From: Rhodospirillaceae bacterium
GTDB lineage: Bacteria; Pseudomonadota; Alphaproteobacteria; TMED109; TMED131
NCBI GenBank assembly: GCA_902547175.1
Contig: CACCMS010000001.1
Coordinates: forward strand, 58,345 to 122,344
DNA: 64,000 bases
Direction of reading: 5' to 3'
Shown here: positions 57,724 to 64,000 of the stretch, piece by piece
Layout: each line of letters begins with the position of its first letter
How positions within the stretch are numbered: the stretch's first letter is position 1
Program-made: the position numbers and the translations under genes
Notes under the pieces: generated by a model
Database searches by the model: none
What the model saw: the letters and a program-made list of their open reading frames with translations, nothing else
What the model was told of the DNA's origin: nothing

Positions 57724-58343
57724 TAAATTTTTTAAGAAAAAAATTATTAACTAGAAGAACAATATTGTTACTTCTACTGATCACACCCTTTGTTAATCAG
57801 ATAAAAGCTACTAGTAGTAATTGTAAAAAAACTCCACCGCAATCTAAAGGACCATTCTATAAGTTACCTTCTAAAATTTTAAATAATGATATGACTAATA
57901 ACGGTAAGGCGATTGGAAAAAGAATTAAAGTTTATGGGAAAATTTTAGATAATAAATGCAAACCAGTTACCAATGCAATCTTAGATATATGGCAAGCAAA
58001 TTCGTTTGGTAAATATAATCATCAAGCTGATTTATCAAAATCTAGAAAGGATAATGATTTCTATGGTTATATAAGATTGCTATCTAATGAAAAAGGTGAA
58101 TATAATTTTATTACCATATTACCAGGAAGTTATAAAGTCTCAAAAGATTTAACCAGAACTCCACATATTCATTTTAAGGTAACGAGCAGACAAAAACAAT
58201 TAACTACTCAAATGTATTTTAAGGAAAATGAAATGAATAAAAAGGATTTTTTATTTAAAAATACATATAATAACAATGTTTTAGAAGCAAGTATTGATGA
58301 ACGTTTTAGCAATTTAACCTATAAATTTGATATAATAATTTAA
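57723..58343 (+). CDS. Tat-exported intradiol dioxygenase-like protein, apparent ATA start
   Basis: Read from an ATA at 57723, this 206-residue protein begins NFLRKKLLTRRTILLLLL, a twin-arginine signal peptide. The remainder matches the intradiol ring-cleavage dioxygenase fold: LDIWQANSFGKYNHQAD, YGYIRLLSNEKGEYNF, TILPGSYKV and TPHIHFKV with candidate iron ligands Tyr and His. It is shorter than catechol dioxygenases and substrate is unknown. The only standard start available, TTG at 57765, would delete the RR motif. A weak GAGAG precedes the ATA, and the TAATA overlap with gltA suggests coupling. Confidence 0.78.
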   Translation: MNFLRKKLLTRRTILLLLLITPFVNQIKATSSNCKKTPPQSKGPFYKLPSKILNNDMTNNGKAIGKRIKVYGKILDNKCKPVTNAILDIWQANSFGKYNHQADLSKSRKDNDFYGYIRLLSNEKGEYNFITILPGSYKVSKDLTRTPHIHFKVTSRQKQLTTQMYFKENEMNKKDFLFKNTYNNNVLEASIDERFSNLTYKFDIII

Positions 58344-58367
58344 TGCTTTATATGACTGAGAGGAAAT

Positions 58368-59597
58368 ATCAATAAATTAAAATTATTTTATTTAATCTTT
58401 ACGGGAGAATTGATATTTGCTCTACCCTTTCATGTAAATAGATTTTTTCGACCATCTTTATTAGAAGAGTTTCAATATACTAATTATATGATAGGAATGG
58501 CATTTACTACATATGGCATTACTGCCTTAGTATGTTATTTTCCTGGTGGTTATATAGCTGATAAATTTAATGCAAGAAAACTACTCAGTCTTTCATTAAT
58601 ATTAACCTCCCTAGGAGGAATCTTATTATTATTTTATAATAATTTTTTCTTTTTATGTTTTATTTATGGCTACTGGGGCATTACTAGTATCTTATTTTGC
58701 TGGAGTGCGTTAATTAAGGCAACTAAAATAGTGGGGGGAAATAGGCAAGGACTATCTTTTGGAATTTTAGAAGCTGGTAGAGGATTAGTTGCTGCTACCC
58801 TTTCTAGTATCGCTGTGATTGTTTTTACGAGTACTTTTATTAAAAATATTAATGATAATAGTTTCTTTGTAGCAGGCTCTCCACTTAAAGCAGTAATAAC
58901 TTTTTATTCCATCACCACTTTTATTGCAGGTATCGTAATATGGTTTTATTTTAAAGATGAAAGAAATAGTAAATCTTCTATTGAATTGAGAGTAGCATTT
59001 AAAAAGATTAAAAAATTTTATAAACTAATATTTTTTCAATCATTAATTGTATTAACAGCTTATAGTGCCTACAAAGGCATTGATTATTACTCACAATATT
59101 TTTATGAAATTATGAATTACAGTAAAGAAAAAGCTGCATCTACAATGAGTAATCTTTCATATCTTAGACCACTATGTGCAATATTTGCAGGATTAATTGC
59201 AGATAAAATAAGTGCTACTAAGCTTTCGATATATTTATTTTTAGTATTAATAATAGCTTTTTTATATTTAGGCTTAATATCAACAATTTTTAATTTAGAA
59301 ATATTAATTATGATTAATATTATGATTAGTATGGCAGCAGTTTTTGCTTTAAGAGGTATTTATTTTTGTTATTTACAAGAAACAAAAATACCAACTAACA
59401 TTATAGGTTTTTCTGTAGGCATAATATCTTTAATAGGATTTTTCCCTGATGTTTATATTGGCCCTGTATTTGGATATTTTTTGGATACTTATAGTAAAGT
59501 TAAAGCCTTTAACTTATGCTATCTTTTTCTTCTTATTCTATCTTTAATTGGCTTTTATTCTGCCTTAAGATTGCACAATTCTAAGAAAAAAATTTAA
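58368..59597 (+). CDS. MFS transporter, apparent ATC start
   Basis: This 409-residue protein has about 12 membrane segments. The first reads LFYLIFTGELIFALPFH, followed by NRFFRPSLLEEF, and MFS loop motifs such as FPGGYIADKFNARKLL and AGLIADKIS are present. A TTG at 58410 is the only standard start in frame downstream of a stop at 58353 and would cut the first helix in half. An ATC at 58368 preceded by GAGAGGA gives a normal N-terminus (NKLKLFYLIF). A CTG at 58356 is an alternative, or a small indel near an out-of-frame ATG at 58352. Substrate unknown. Confidence 0.8.
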   Translation: MNKLKLFYLIFTGELIFALPFHVNRFFRPSLLEEFQYTNYMIGMAFTTYGITALVCYFPGGYIADKFNARKLLSLSLILTSLGGILLLFYNNFFFLCFIYGYWGITSILFCWSALIKATKIVGGNRQGLSFGILEAGRGLVAATLSSIAVIVFTSTFIKNINDNSFFVAGSPLKAVITFYSITTFIAGIVIWFYFKDERNSKSSIELRVAFKKIKKFYKLIFFQSLIVLTAYSAYKGIDYYSQYFYEIMNYSKEKAASTMSNLSYLRPLCAIFAGLIADKISATKLSIYLFLVLIIAFLYLGLISTIFNLEILIMINIMISMAAVFALRGIYFCYLQETKIPTNIIGFSVGIISLIGFFPDVYIGPVFGYFLDTYSKVKAFNLCYLFLLILSLIGFYSALRLHNSKKKI

Positions 59598-60428
59598 TTA
59601 AATTTTAGGTTTAACAAAGCGCAAGGTCATTCTATCACTTTCACCTATTTTCATATATTTTTTTTTTGCATCAGCATCTGCTGATTTCAAGGTAGGTGGC
59701 AATGTCCACACACCATATTTATGATCTTTTGTATCTAATGGATTAGCATTAATTTCAGCTTTTTCTTCTAGTATAAAACCAACACTTTCAGCGTATTGAA
59801 TAGCTATTTTTTCAGAAACGTACCCAGATTTATTCATTTCATCAATTGTATAGTTATCAGGAGCACGATGCTCAACTACTCCAAATATACCTCCGGGCTT
59901 TAATGCATTAAAGGATACTTCAAACACTTCTTTTAAATAACCGGCTTTAAGCCAATTATGCAGATTTCTAAATGTTAGTACCATATCAACTGAATTATCT
60001 GGATTTAATTTAGTAGGTGGCATCGATAAAACGGCCATTTGAATTTTATGAAAATCTTCGTTATTCTCTATTCTTTTCTCATAACCTTTTCTCATCTGAG
60101 CTCTCCACTCTGATTCTTTAGGATTAAAATGAGCAGCTATTAATAAACCATTATTCTTGAGATAAGGTGCAAGTATTTCAGTATACCATCCTCCAGGTGA
60201 ATTACCTCCACTAGGTTGAAGTTCTATTACTTTCATATTATTTTTTAGCTTAAAAAAACTCAAAGTTTTAAGAGGATTTCTATACTTATCTCTTTCTACA
60301 TATGAAGGAGTTCTATTTATAGAATTAATTACACTTTCCAGAGATTGTGTATAAGATAGCTTTACTAAAATAAAACTAGAAGTAATTATAAAAAAATATA
60401 AAATAAAATAATTAAGGATTTTCCTCAT
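59598..60428 (-). CDS. Exported SAM-methyltransferase-fold protein
   Basis: This 276-residue protein has a signal or anchor helix (residues 1-25) followed by a class I methyltransferase-like domain. Motif I is atypical (IELQPSGGNSPGGWYTEIL), motif IV-like VDMVLTFRNLHNW and a NALKPGGIFGVVEHRA segment are clear. It resembles the predicted exported methyltransferases of COG4798. How a SAM-dependent reaction would occur outside the cytoplasm is unknown, so its activity may differ. It is one base from the convergent MFS gene and overlaps the upstream DCC gene by 17 bases. Confidence 0.8.
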   Translation of the reverse strand: MRKILNYFILYFFIITSSFILVKLSYTQSLESVINSINRTPSYVERDKYRNPLKTLSFFKLKNNMKVIELQPSGGNSPGGWYTEILAPYLKNNGLLIAAHFNPKESEWRAQMRKGYEKRIENNEDFHKIQMAVLSMPPTKLNPDNSVDMVLTFRNLHNWLKAGYLKEVFEVSFNALKPGGIFGVVEHRAPDNYTIDEMNKSGYVSEKIAIQYAESVGFILEEKAEINANPLDTKDHKYGVWTLPPTLKSADADAKKKYMKIGESDRMTLRFVKPKI

Positions 60429-60783
60429 TTACAGCCTCATTTTTAATATAAAGTTTCTTGTATCTATAGTTAGCATATATCTTATAAAATATATTTAAAA
60501 ATCGTTTAATTAATTTAAAATTAAATAAGTAATATAAAATTTTAAAATATTTAATATCTTTCCATAGTATAAAAAAGGCTTCTGTTTCCTTATATATTTT
60601 ATCCCCATCAATAACATGAAATGCTTTGAGACATTCTTCCCTACTCTTATTAATTATTTTGAGTGCTTTATTGTCAGTATAAATATTATACCATTTAACC
60701 GATTTATTTTTATTAAGTTTTTTATATAACTCAATTTCTCTATTACAAATAGGACAGTTACCATCATAGAATACTTTTTTCAT
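60412..60783 (-). CDS. DCC family thiol-disulfide oxidoreductase-like protein
   Basis: This 123-residue protein begins with the DCC motif DGNCPICNREI (DxxCxxC), the redox-like signature of DUF393. It continues with SREECLKAFHVID and a hydrophobic, lysine-rich C-terminal half. DCC proteins are thought to be thiol-disulfide oxidoreductases; function is not established here. It overlaps the exported methyltransferase gene and is divergent from the small MazG-like gene. Confidence 0.85.
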   Translation of the reverse strand: MKKVFYDGNCPICNREIELYKKLNKNKSVKWYNIYTDNKALKIINKSREECLKAFHVIDGDKIYKETEAFFILWKDIKYFKILYYLFNFKLIKRFLNIFYKIYANYRYKKLYIKNEAVNEENP

Positions 60784-60852
60784 AAACTTATATATACTAT
60801 TATTAAATATAAAGTATAGGTCTATTTTTTATTAAATTAACGCGAGGTAATT

Positions 60853-61233
60853 ATGAGTAATTTTTTCAAGGTTAAGAAATTTATGCAAAAATTCAAACAA
60901 GAAGTTAAGTCAAAGCCATCTTTCCCTGATGACAATATTATAAAACTAAGAATAAATCTCATAAAAGAAGAGTTGTTAGAACTAGAAGAAGCATTAAATG
61001 AAAAAAATATAGAGGAAACTGCAGACGCGCTTACAGATATTCTTTATGTTACTTATGGAGCGGGTCATGCATTTGGTATTGATTTAGATAAATGTTTTGA
61101 TGAAGTACAAAAGTCAAATATGAGTAAATTAGATAAATTTGGTAACCCTATTTATAATGATCAAGGAAAGGTTATGAAAGGTCCTTTATATTTTAAACCA
61201 AACTTTAAAAAAATTTTAAATATAAGAAATTAA
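60853..61233 (+). CDS. MazG-like nucleotide pyrophosphohydrolase
   Basis: This 126-residue all-alpha NTP-PPase has the EELLELEEAL and ETADALTDILYVTYG Mg-binding helices of MazG-like proteins, followed by FDEVQKSNMSKLDKFG. It resembles small HisE/MazG-type enzymes that remove pyrophosphate from nucleotides. It is distinct from the half-length MazG near 19.7 kb. A GCGAGG ribosome-binding site precedes the ATG. Confidence 0.85.
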   Translation: MSNFFKVKKFMQKFKQEVKSKPSFPDDNIIKLRINLIKEELLELEEALNEKNIEETADALTDILYVTYGAGHAFGIDLDKCFDEVQKSNMSKLDKFGNPIYNDQGKVMKGPLYFKPNFKKILNIRN

Positions 61234-61266
61234 ATGATTATATTATGTTAGTATAGAGGTCCTAAT

Positions 61267-62091
61267 ATGTTTAAAATAGAAGAAATGAACTTATATAAGA
61301 CAACCGATAGGTTTTTAAATAATTATAAACACCTTAAAAAGAGTCTTGAAAGAGAGCCTACTTTAGAAGAAATATCGGACATAGATCAATTACATTACAA
61401 CGGCATAGAAGCAGTCAATGAGGCTATACTTAAAACAAAAATAAAAGAAAATAACATTGTATTAGACATTGGATCTGGCATAGGAGGTCCGGCAAGATAC
61501 TTAGCAAATAAAACAAACTCTAAAATTTATGCTGTTGAACTACAGAAAACACTAAATGATATAGGTAGTACTCTTACACATAAGTATAAACTTGAAAAAA
61601 ATGTTTTTCATGTTAATGCAAATATTTTAGAATATAATTTTAATAAAATTAAGTTTAATAATATTGTAAGTTGGCTTGCTTTATACCATATCCCAAAAAG
61701 GGCTGAATTATTAAAAATTTTATATAATATACTCGATGATAAAGGTTACATGTATGTTGAAGATTTTTATTTAAAAAAAAATATAACTAACAATGAAAAA
61801 AAAATACTTGCTAAAAACTTTCATACAAATCACCTTGTTCCCTTAATAAATTACAAAGAAGAATTAAAAAATACTAAATTTTATTTATTAGAGTGTTCAG
61901 ATATGTCTGCTAACTGGACTAAATTTACCAAAAATAGACTTCTTAATTTTAAGAAAAATTATGCTAAACACGTTCAAATAAACAATAAAAATACCGCGGA
62001 CAATATATTAAATTTTTACAACTTAGCATATGACCTACTATCCAAAGATATAATTGGTGGAATTAGATATATAGTAAAAAAAACAATTTAA
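61267..62091 (+). CDS. SAM-dependent methyltransferase
   Basis: This 274-residue cytoplasmic methyltransferase has motif I VLDIGSGIGGPARYLA near residue 68, post-I acidic AVELQ and a motif IV-like NNIVSWLALYHI. It is in the UbiE/sarcosine-dimethylglycine methyltransferase-like group; substrate unknown. AGAGG lies eight bases upstream. It ends one base before the hydratase gene, so the two are probably co-transcribed. Confidence 0.85.
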   Translation: MFKIEEMNLYKTTDRFLNNYKHLKKSLEREPTLEEISDIDQLHYNGIEAVNEAILKTKIKENNIVLDIGSGIGGPARYLANKTNSKIYAVELQKTLNDIGSTLTHKYKLEKNVFHVNANILEYNFNKIKFNNIVSWLALYHIPKRAELLKILYNILDDKGYMYVEDFYLKKNITNNEKKILAKNFHTNHLVPLINYKEELKNTKFYLLECSDMSANWTKFTKNRLLNFKKNYAKHVQINNKNTADNILNFYNLAYDLLSKDIIGGIRYIVKKTI

Positions 62092-62092
62092 T

Positions 62093-62866
62093 ATGAATAA
62101 AATTAAAATATATGAAGCCTCGAAAATTATATGGAATGCTATAAAGAATGAAGAACTTATTAATAGCTTACCAAAAGAATTAATTCCGAAATCAAAAAAA
62201 GAAGCATATGAGATTCAAAAAACATACAAGTCTTTTACTGATTACGAGCATATTGGTTATAAAATTGCTGCGACTAGTATTGATGGTCAAAAACACATTA
62301 ATGTAAGTGGTCCTATTCTAGGAAAGCTATTTAAACATAATGTATATTCTAATAATGATACAATTAATTTTACAAACTATACAATGGGAGTGGCTGAAGC
62401 AGAAATAGCATTTAAATTATCTAAAAATATTTCTTCACATTTAAAAAAAATAAATGAAATTAAAAAATATATAGATTGTGTAATTCCAGCCATAGAGTTA
62501 CCGGATACTAGATTTAATAATTTTGAAAGTGTTGGAGAATTCCAACTTATAGCAGACAATGCTTGTGCTAAATATCTTTTTCTAGGTAACCCTTATAGCA
62601 CAATAGAAAATATAAAATTTGAAAACCATTTTGTAAATATAAGTACTATAGATTCATTAAATGAAGGGAATACTTTAAATGTGTTAGGCAGTCCTATTAA
62701 AGCATTATTCTGGGCAATTAATGAGCTTATAACTTATAATCTTCCTATAAAAAAAAATATGATCATAACTACAGGGACGTGCACTATACCGATTAAATTT
62801 CATAAAAAAGATAAATTAGAAGCATACTTTGGTGAAATGGGTAATGTAAAAGCAAATATAAGTTAA
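62093..62866 (+). CDS. 2-keto-4-pentenoate hydratase-like (FAH superfamily) protein
   Basis: This 257-residue protein matches the hydratase/decarboxylase branch of the fumarylacetoacetate hydrolase fold. The metal-binding acidic segment is GVAEAEIAFKL, then IPAIELPDTRF, ADNACAKYLFLG and the TTGTCTIP loop. These enzymes hydrate 2-hydroxypenta-2,4-dienoate in aromatic meta-cleavage pathways, but no pathway partners are adjacent apart from the VOC protein and the intradiol-like protein. Confidence 0.85.
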   Translation: MNKIKIYEASKIIWNAIKNEELINSLPKELIPKSKKEAYEIQKTYKSFTDYEHIGYKIAATSIDGQKHINVSGPILGKLFKHNVYSNNDTINFTNYTMGVAEAEIAFKLSKNISSHLKKINEIKKYIDCVIPAIELPDTRFNNFESVGEFQLIADNACAKYLFLGNPYSTIENIKFENHFVNISTIDSLNEGNTLNVLGSPIKALFWAINELITYNLPIKKNMIITTGTCTIPIKFHKKDKLEAYFGEMGNVKANIS

Positions 62867-62922
62867 TAGAAGATATGAAATTTTGTTATTTAAACAATTA
62901 TTTAATAAGTATTTAATATGTA

Positions 62923-63372
62923 TTAATAATCACCGGATGGATTAAATTTAGCATTTTTTTCAAAAATACCTTTATTCGGAACATAATTTACTTCAAGTCT
63001 TATACCATCAGGATCTTCAAAGACGATATAATAATAGCCCTTTACCCAATTACCATTAATAGGCCCTCTGATAATATTTGCTTTTATTTTTTTTAGTAAA
63101 AAATAAAATTGTTCTATATCTTCCTTTGATCTCATTCTAAAACAAAAGTGATGCAGACCTAAGTTATCTTGAGAAAATTTTAAATTTTTAATTAAATCAG
63201 CATTTGCCTGCTGAATTAAAATACCGGTTTTTCCTCCAACATAATAAAAACTTTTATTACTTGAGTGTATAAGGGTTAAGCCCATGTTAGTTAAAATTTT
63301 GTCATAAAATAGTTTAGACTTTTTAAGGTCTGATACATTTAGTGCAATATGAGCTATTCCGTTAATATTCAT
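62923..63372 (-). CDS. VOC (glyoxalase/bleomycin-resistance/dioxygenase) fold protein
   Basis: This 149-residue protein has two betaalphabetabetabeta repeats. The first His is in GIAHIALNVSD, the second in GLHHFCFRM and the Glu in DPDGIRLEVNY, the usual metal triad of VOC enzymes. Activity cannot be assigned further: glyoxalase I, an extradiol dioxygenase or a fosfomycin-type enzyme share this fold. It converges with the hydratase gene across 56 bases holding nothing else I recognise. Confidence 0.85.
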   Translation of the reverse strand: MNINGIAHIALNVSDLKKSKLFYDKILTNMGLTLIHSSNKSFYYVGGKTGILIQQANADLIKNLKFSQDNLGLHHFCFRMRSKEDIEQFYFLLKKIKANIIRGPINGNWVKGYYYIVFEDPDGIRLEVNYVPNKGIFEKNAKFNPSGDY

Positions 63373-63392
63373 AGTCGTTATTAAAAATATTT

Positions 63393-63971
63393 TTAATCTT
63401 TTATGTTTCGGTACATTACAAAAGCACCTCTGATATCATTAAGTTTATAATTAATAGCTTTATCATCTGGATAAAGCTTTTGAATTTCTTTTTTTAGATC
63501 ATCATTAATATTACTACCATGACAATTCAAACATACCTCTTTAATACGAATGGCTTTTACGTAAACAAATTTATTATTATTTTCATCTTTTATAATATCA
63601 CTATGTTCTAATACTAAGCCTTTATTTTCCATTAAATTTAATTTATTGAACTCCTCAAGTATCTCCTTTTCATATAGGTTAGGATAATTATTTTTATTTC
63701 TAGGTTTTAAACTTACTCTTTTTATAGCAAAACCCTTTTCATTATCTTTAGAAACTAATTGTTCAACCTCCTTATTACAATATTTTAAAGCCTTTATTAA
63801 ATTATTGTGTTGCAAACCTTGTATAAGAGTATTTTTATATTGTTTTGCTGTTTCTTTTAATAGATTTTTTGCTTCATTTAATATAACTGACTTATTAGTT
63901 TCTGAGGATTCTGAATTACTGATACTAGTAATTAATAAAAATAAAACTATAAAGAATTGTACAAATTTCAT
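63393..63971 (-). CDS. DUF3365 haem-binding exported protein
   Basis: This 192-residue protein has a signal peptide (1-20) and a single CLNCH haem-attachment motif near residue 153, within the DUF3365/Tll0287-like fold (LKYCNKEVEQL and RVSLKPRNKNNYP). Members are periplasmic c-type haem proteins that may sense redox state or gases. It is 20 bases upstream of the VOC gene on the same strand. Only 29 bases remain to the window end. Confidence 0.85.
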   Translation of the reverse strand: MKFVQFFIVLFLLITSISNSESSETNKSVILNEAKNLLKETAKQYKNTLIQGLQHNNLIKALKYCNKEVEQLVSKDNEKGFAIKRVSLKPRNKNNYPNLYEKEILEEFNKLNLMENKGLVLEHSDIIKDENNNKFVYVKAIRIKEVCLNCHGSNINDDLKKEIQKLYPDDKAINYKLNDIRGAFVMYRNIKD

Positions 63972-64000
63972 ATTTAAAACATAATTTCAATATTAAAGTA

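Noticed and set aside
58352..58375. Seven-codon ORF (MTERKYQ) before the MFS gene as a regulatory upstream ORF
   Set aside because: No conserved signal; its own ribosome-binding site is absent, and it may be chance or the trace of an indel.

Overview
The window is very AT-rich (I estimate below 30% G+C by eye). Coding sequence is packed almost without gaps: many junctions are stop/start overlaps, and the longest stretch without a gene is about 240 bp. I found no tRNA, rRNA, CRISPR, insertion sequence or phage gene. The gene order is alphaproteobacterial: dacA-tmk-holB-metG-tatD-MBL; ntrB-ntrC-ntrY-ntrX-trkA-trkH-dat-hfq; ispDF-pgpA-pncC with ratA-lipA-lpd-pdhC-pdhB-pdhA-ftsB-eno-kdsA-pyrG-secG-tpiA; and trpE-trpG-trpD-trpC-moaC-moeA-lexA-gltX-gltA. 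The LexA box (GAAC-N7-GAAC) is also of the alphaproteobacterial type. With a single-domain Hfq, this suggests a streamlined, probably marine, free-living alphaproteobacterium, SAR11-like or another AT-rich marine lineage. The exact clade cannot be fixed from sequence reading alone.

Layout. 1-700: an edge gene fragment, a structured intergenic region and a hotdog thioesterase. 713-1447: a queuosine-precursor transporter. 1431-7055: a complete ligase / MBL exonuclease / Lhr-type helicase / metallophosphoesterase DNA-repair cluster. 7052-10769: peptide deformylase, malate synthase G, pseudoazurin and a hypothetical. 10833-18863: envelope genes (lytic transglycosylase, RlpA, DD-carboxypeptidase) leading into tmk-holB-metG-tatD-MBL. 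18988-21160: a secreted barrel-like protein, a half-length MazG and a beta-hydroxyacid dehydrogenase. 21255-23309: groES-groEL with a CIRCE operator and a strong terminator. 23360-33194: hfq, dat, Trk potassium uptake and two NtrB/C-type two-component systems. 33220-46828: isoprenoid, lipid, lipoate, pyruvate dehydrogenase, glycolysis, KDO, CTP and Sec genes. 46897-57723: PpiD, tryptophan and molybdopterin genes, lexA, gltX and gltA. 57723-64000: an accessory block with a Tat-exported intradiol-dioxygenase-like protein, an MFS carrier, two methyltransferases, a DCC protein, a small MazG-like enzyme, a keto-acid hydratase, a VOC protein and a DUF3365 haem protein.

What stands out. (1) Four genes (ntrC, pyrG, the dioxygenase and the MFS carrier) have no ATG, GTG or TTG codon between the preceding in-frame stop and their conserved N-terminus. 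Each has an ATT, ATA or ATC codon where the start should be, and ntrC and pyrG have a good Shine-Dalgarno sequence in front of it. (2) pdhA carries an N-terminal helix-turn-helix-like module of about 75 residues fused to the E1-alpha enzyme. (3) NtrB has lost its phosphorylatable histidine. NtrC has Glu at the phospho-acceptor position and lacks the GAFTGA loop and arginine-finger region, whereas NtrY keeps its kinase motifs and NtrX its receiver. (4) lexA, pdhA, the Lhr helicase and a hypothetical gene share a -10 hexamer, exactly six bases, then ATG, which predicts leaderless mRNAs. (5) The repair cluster's divergent genes overlap at their 5' ends.
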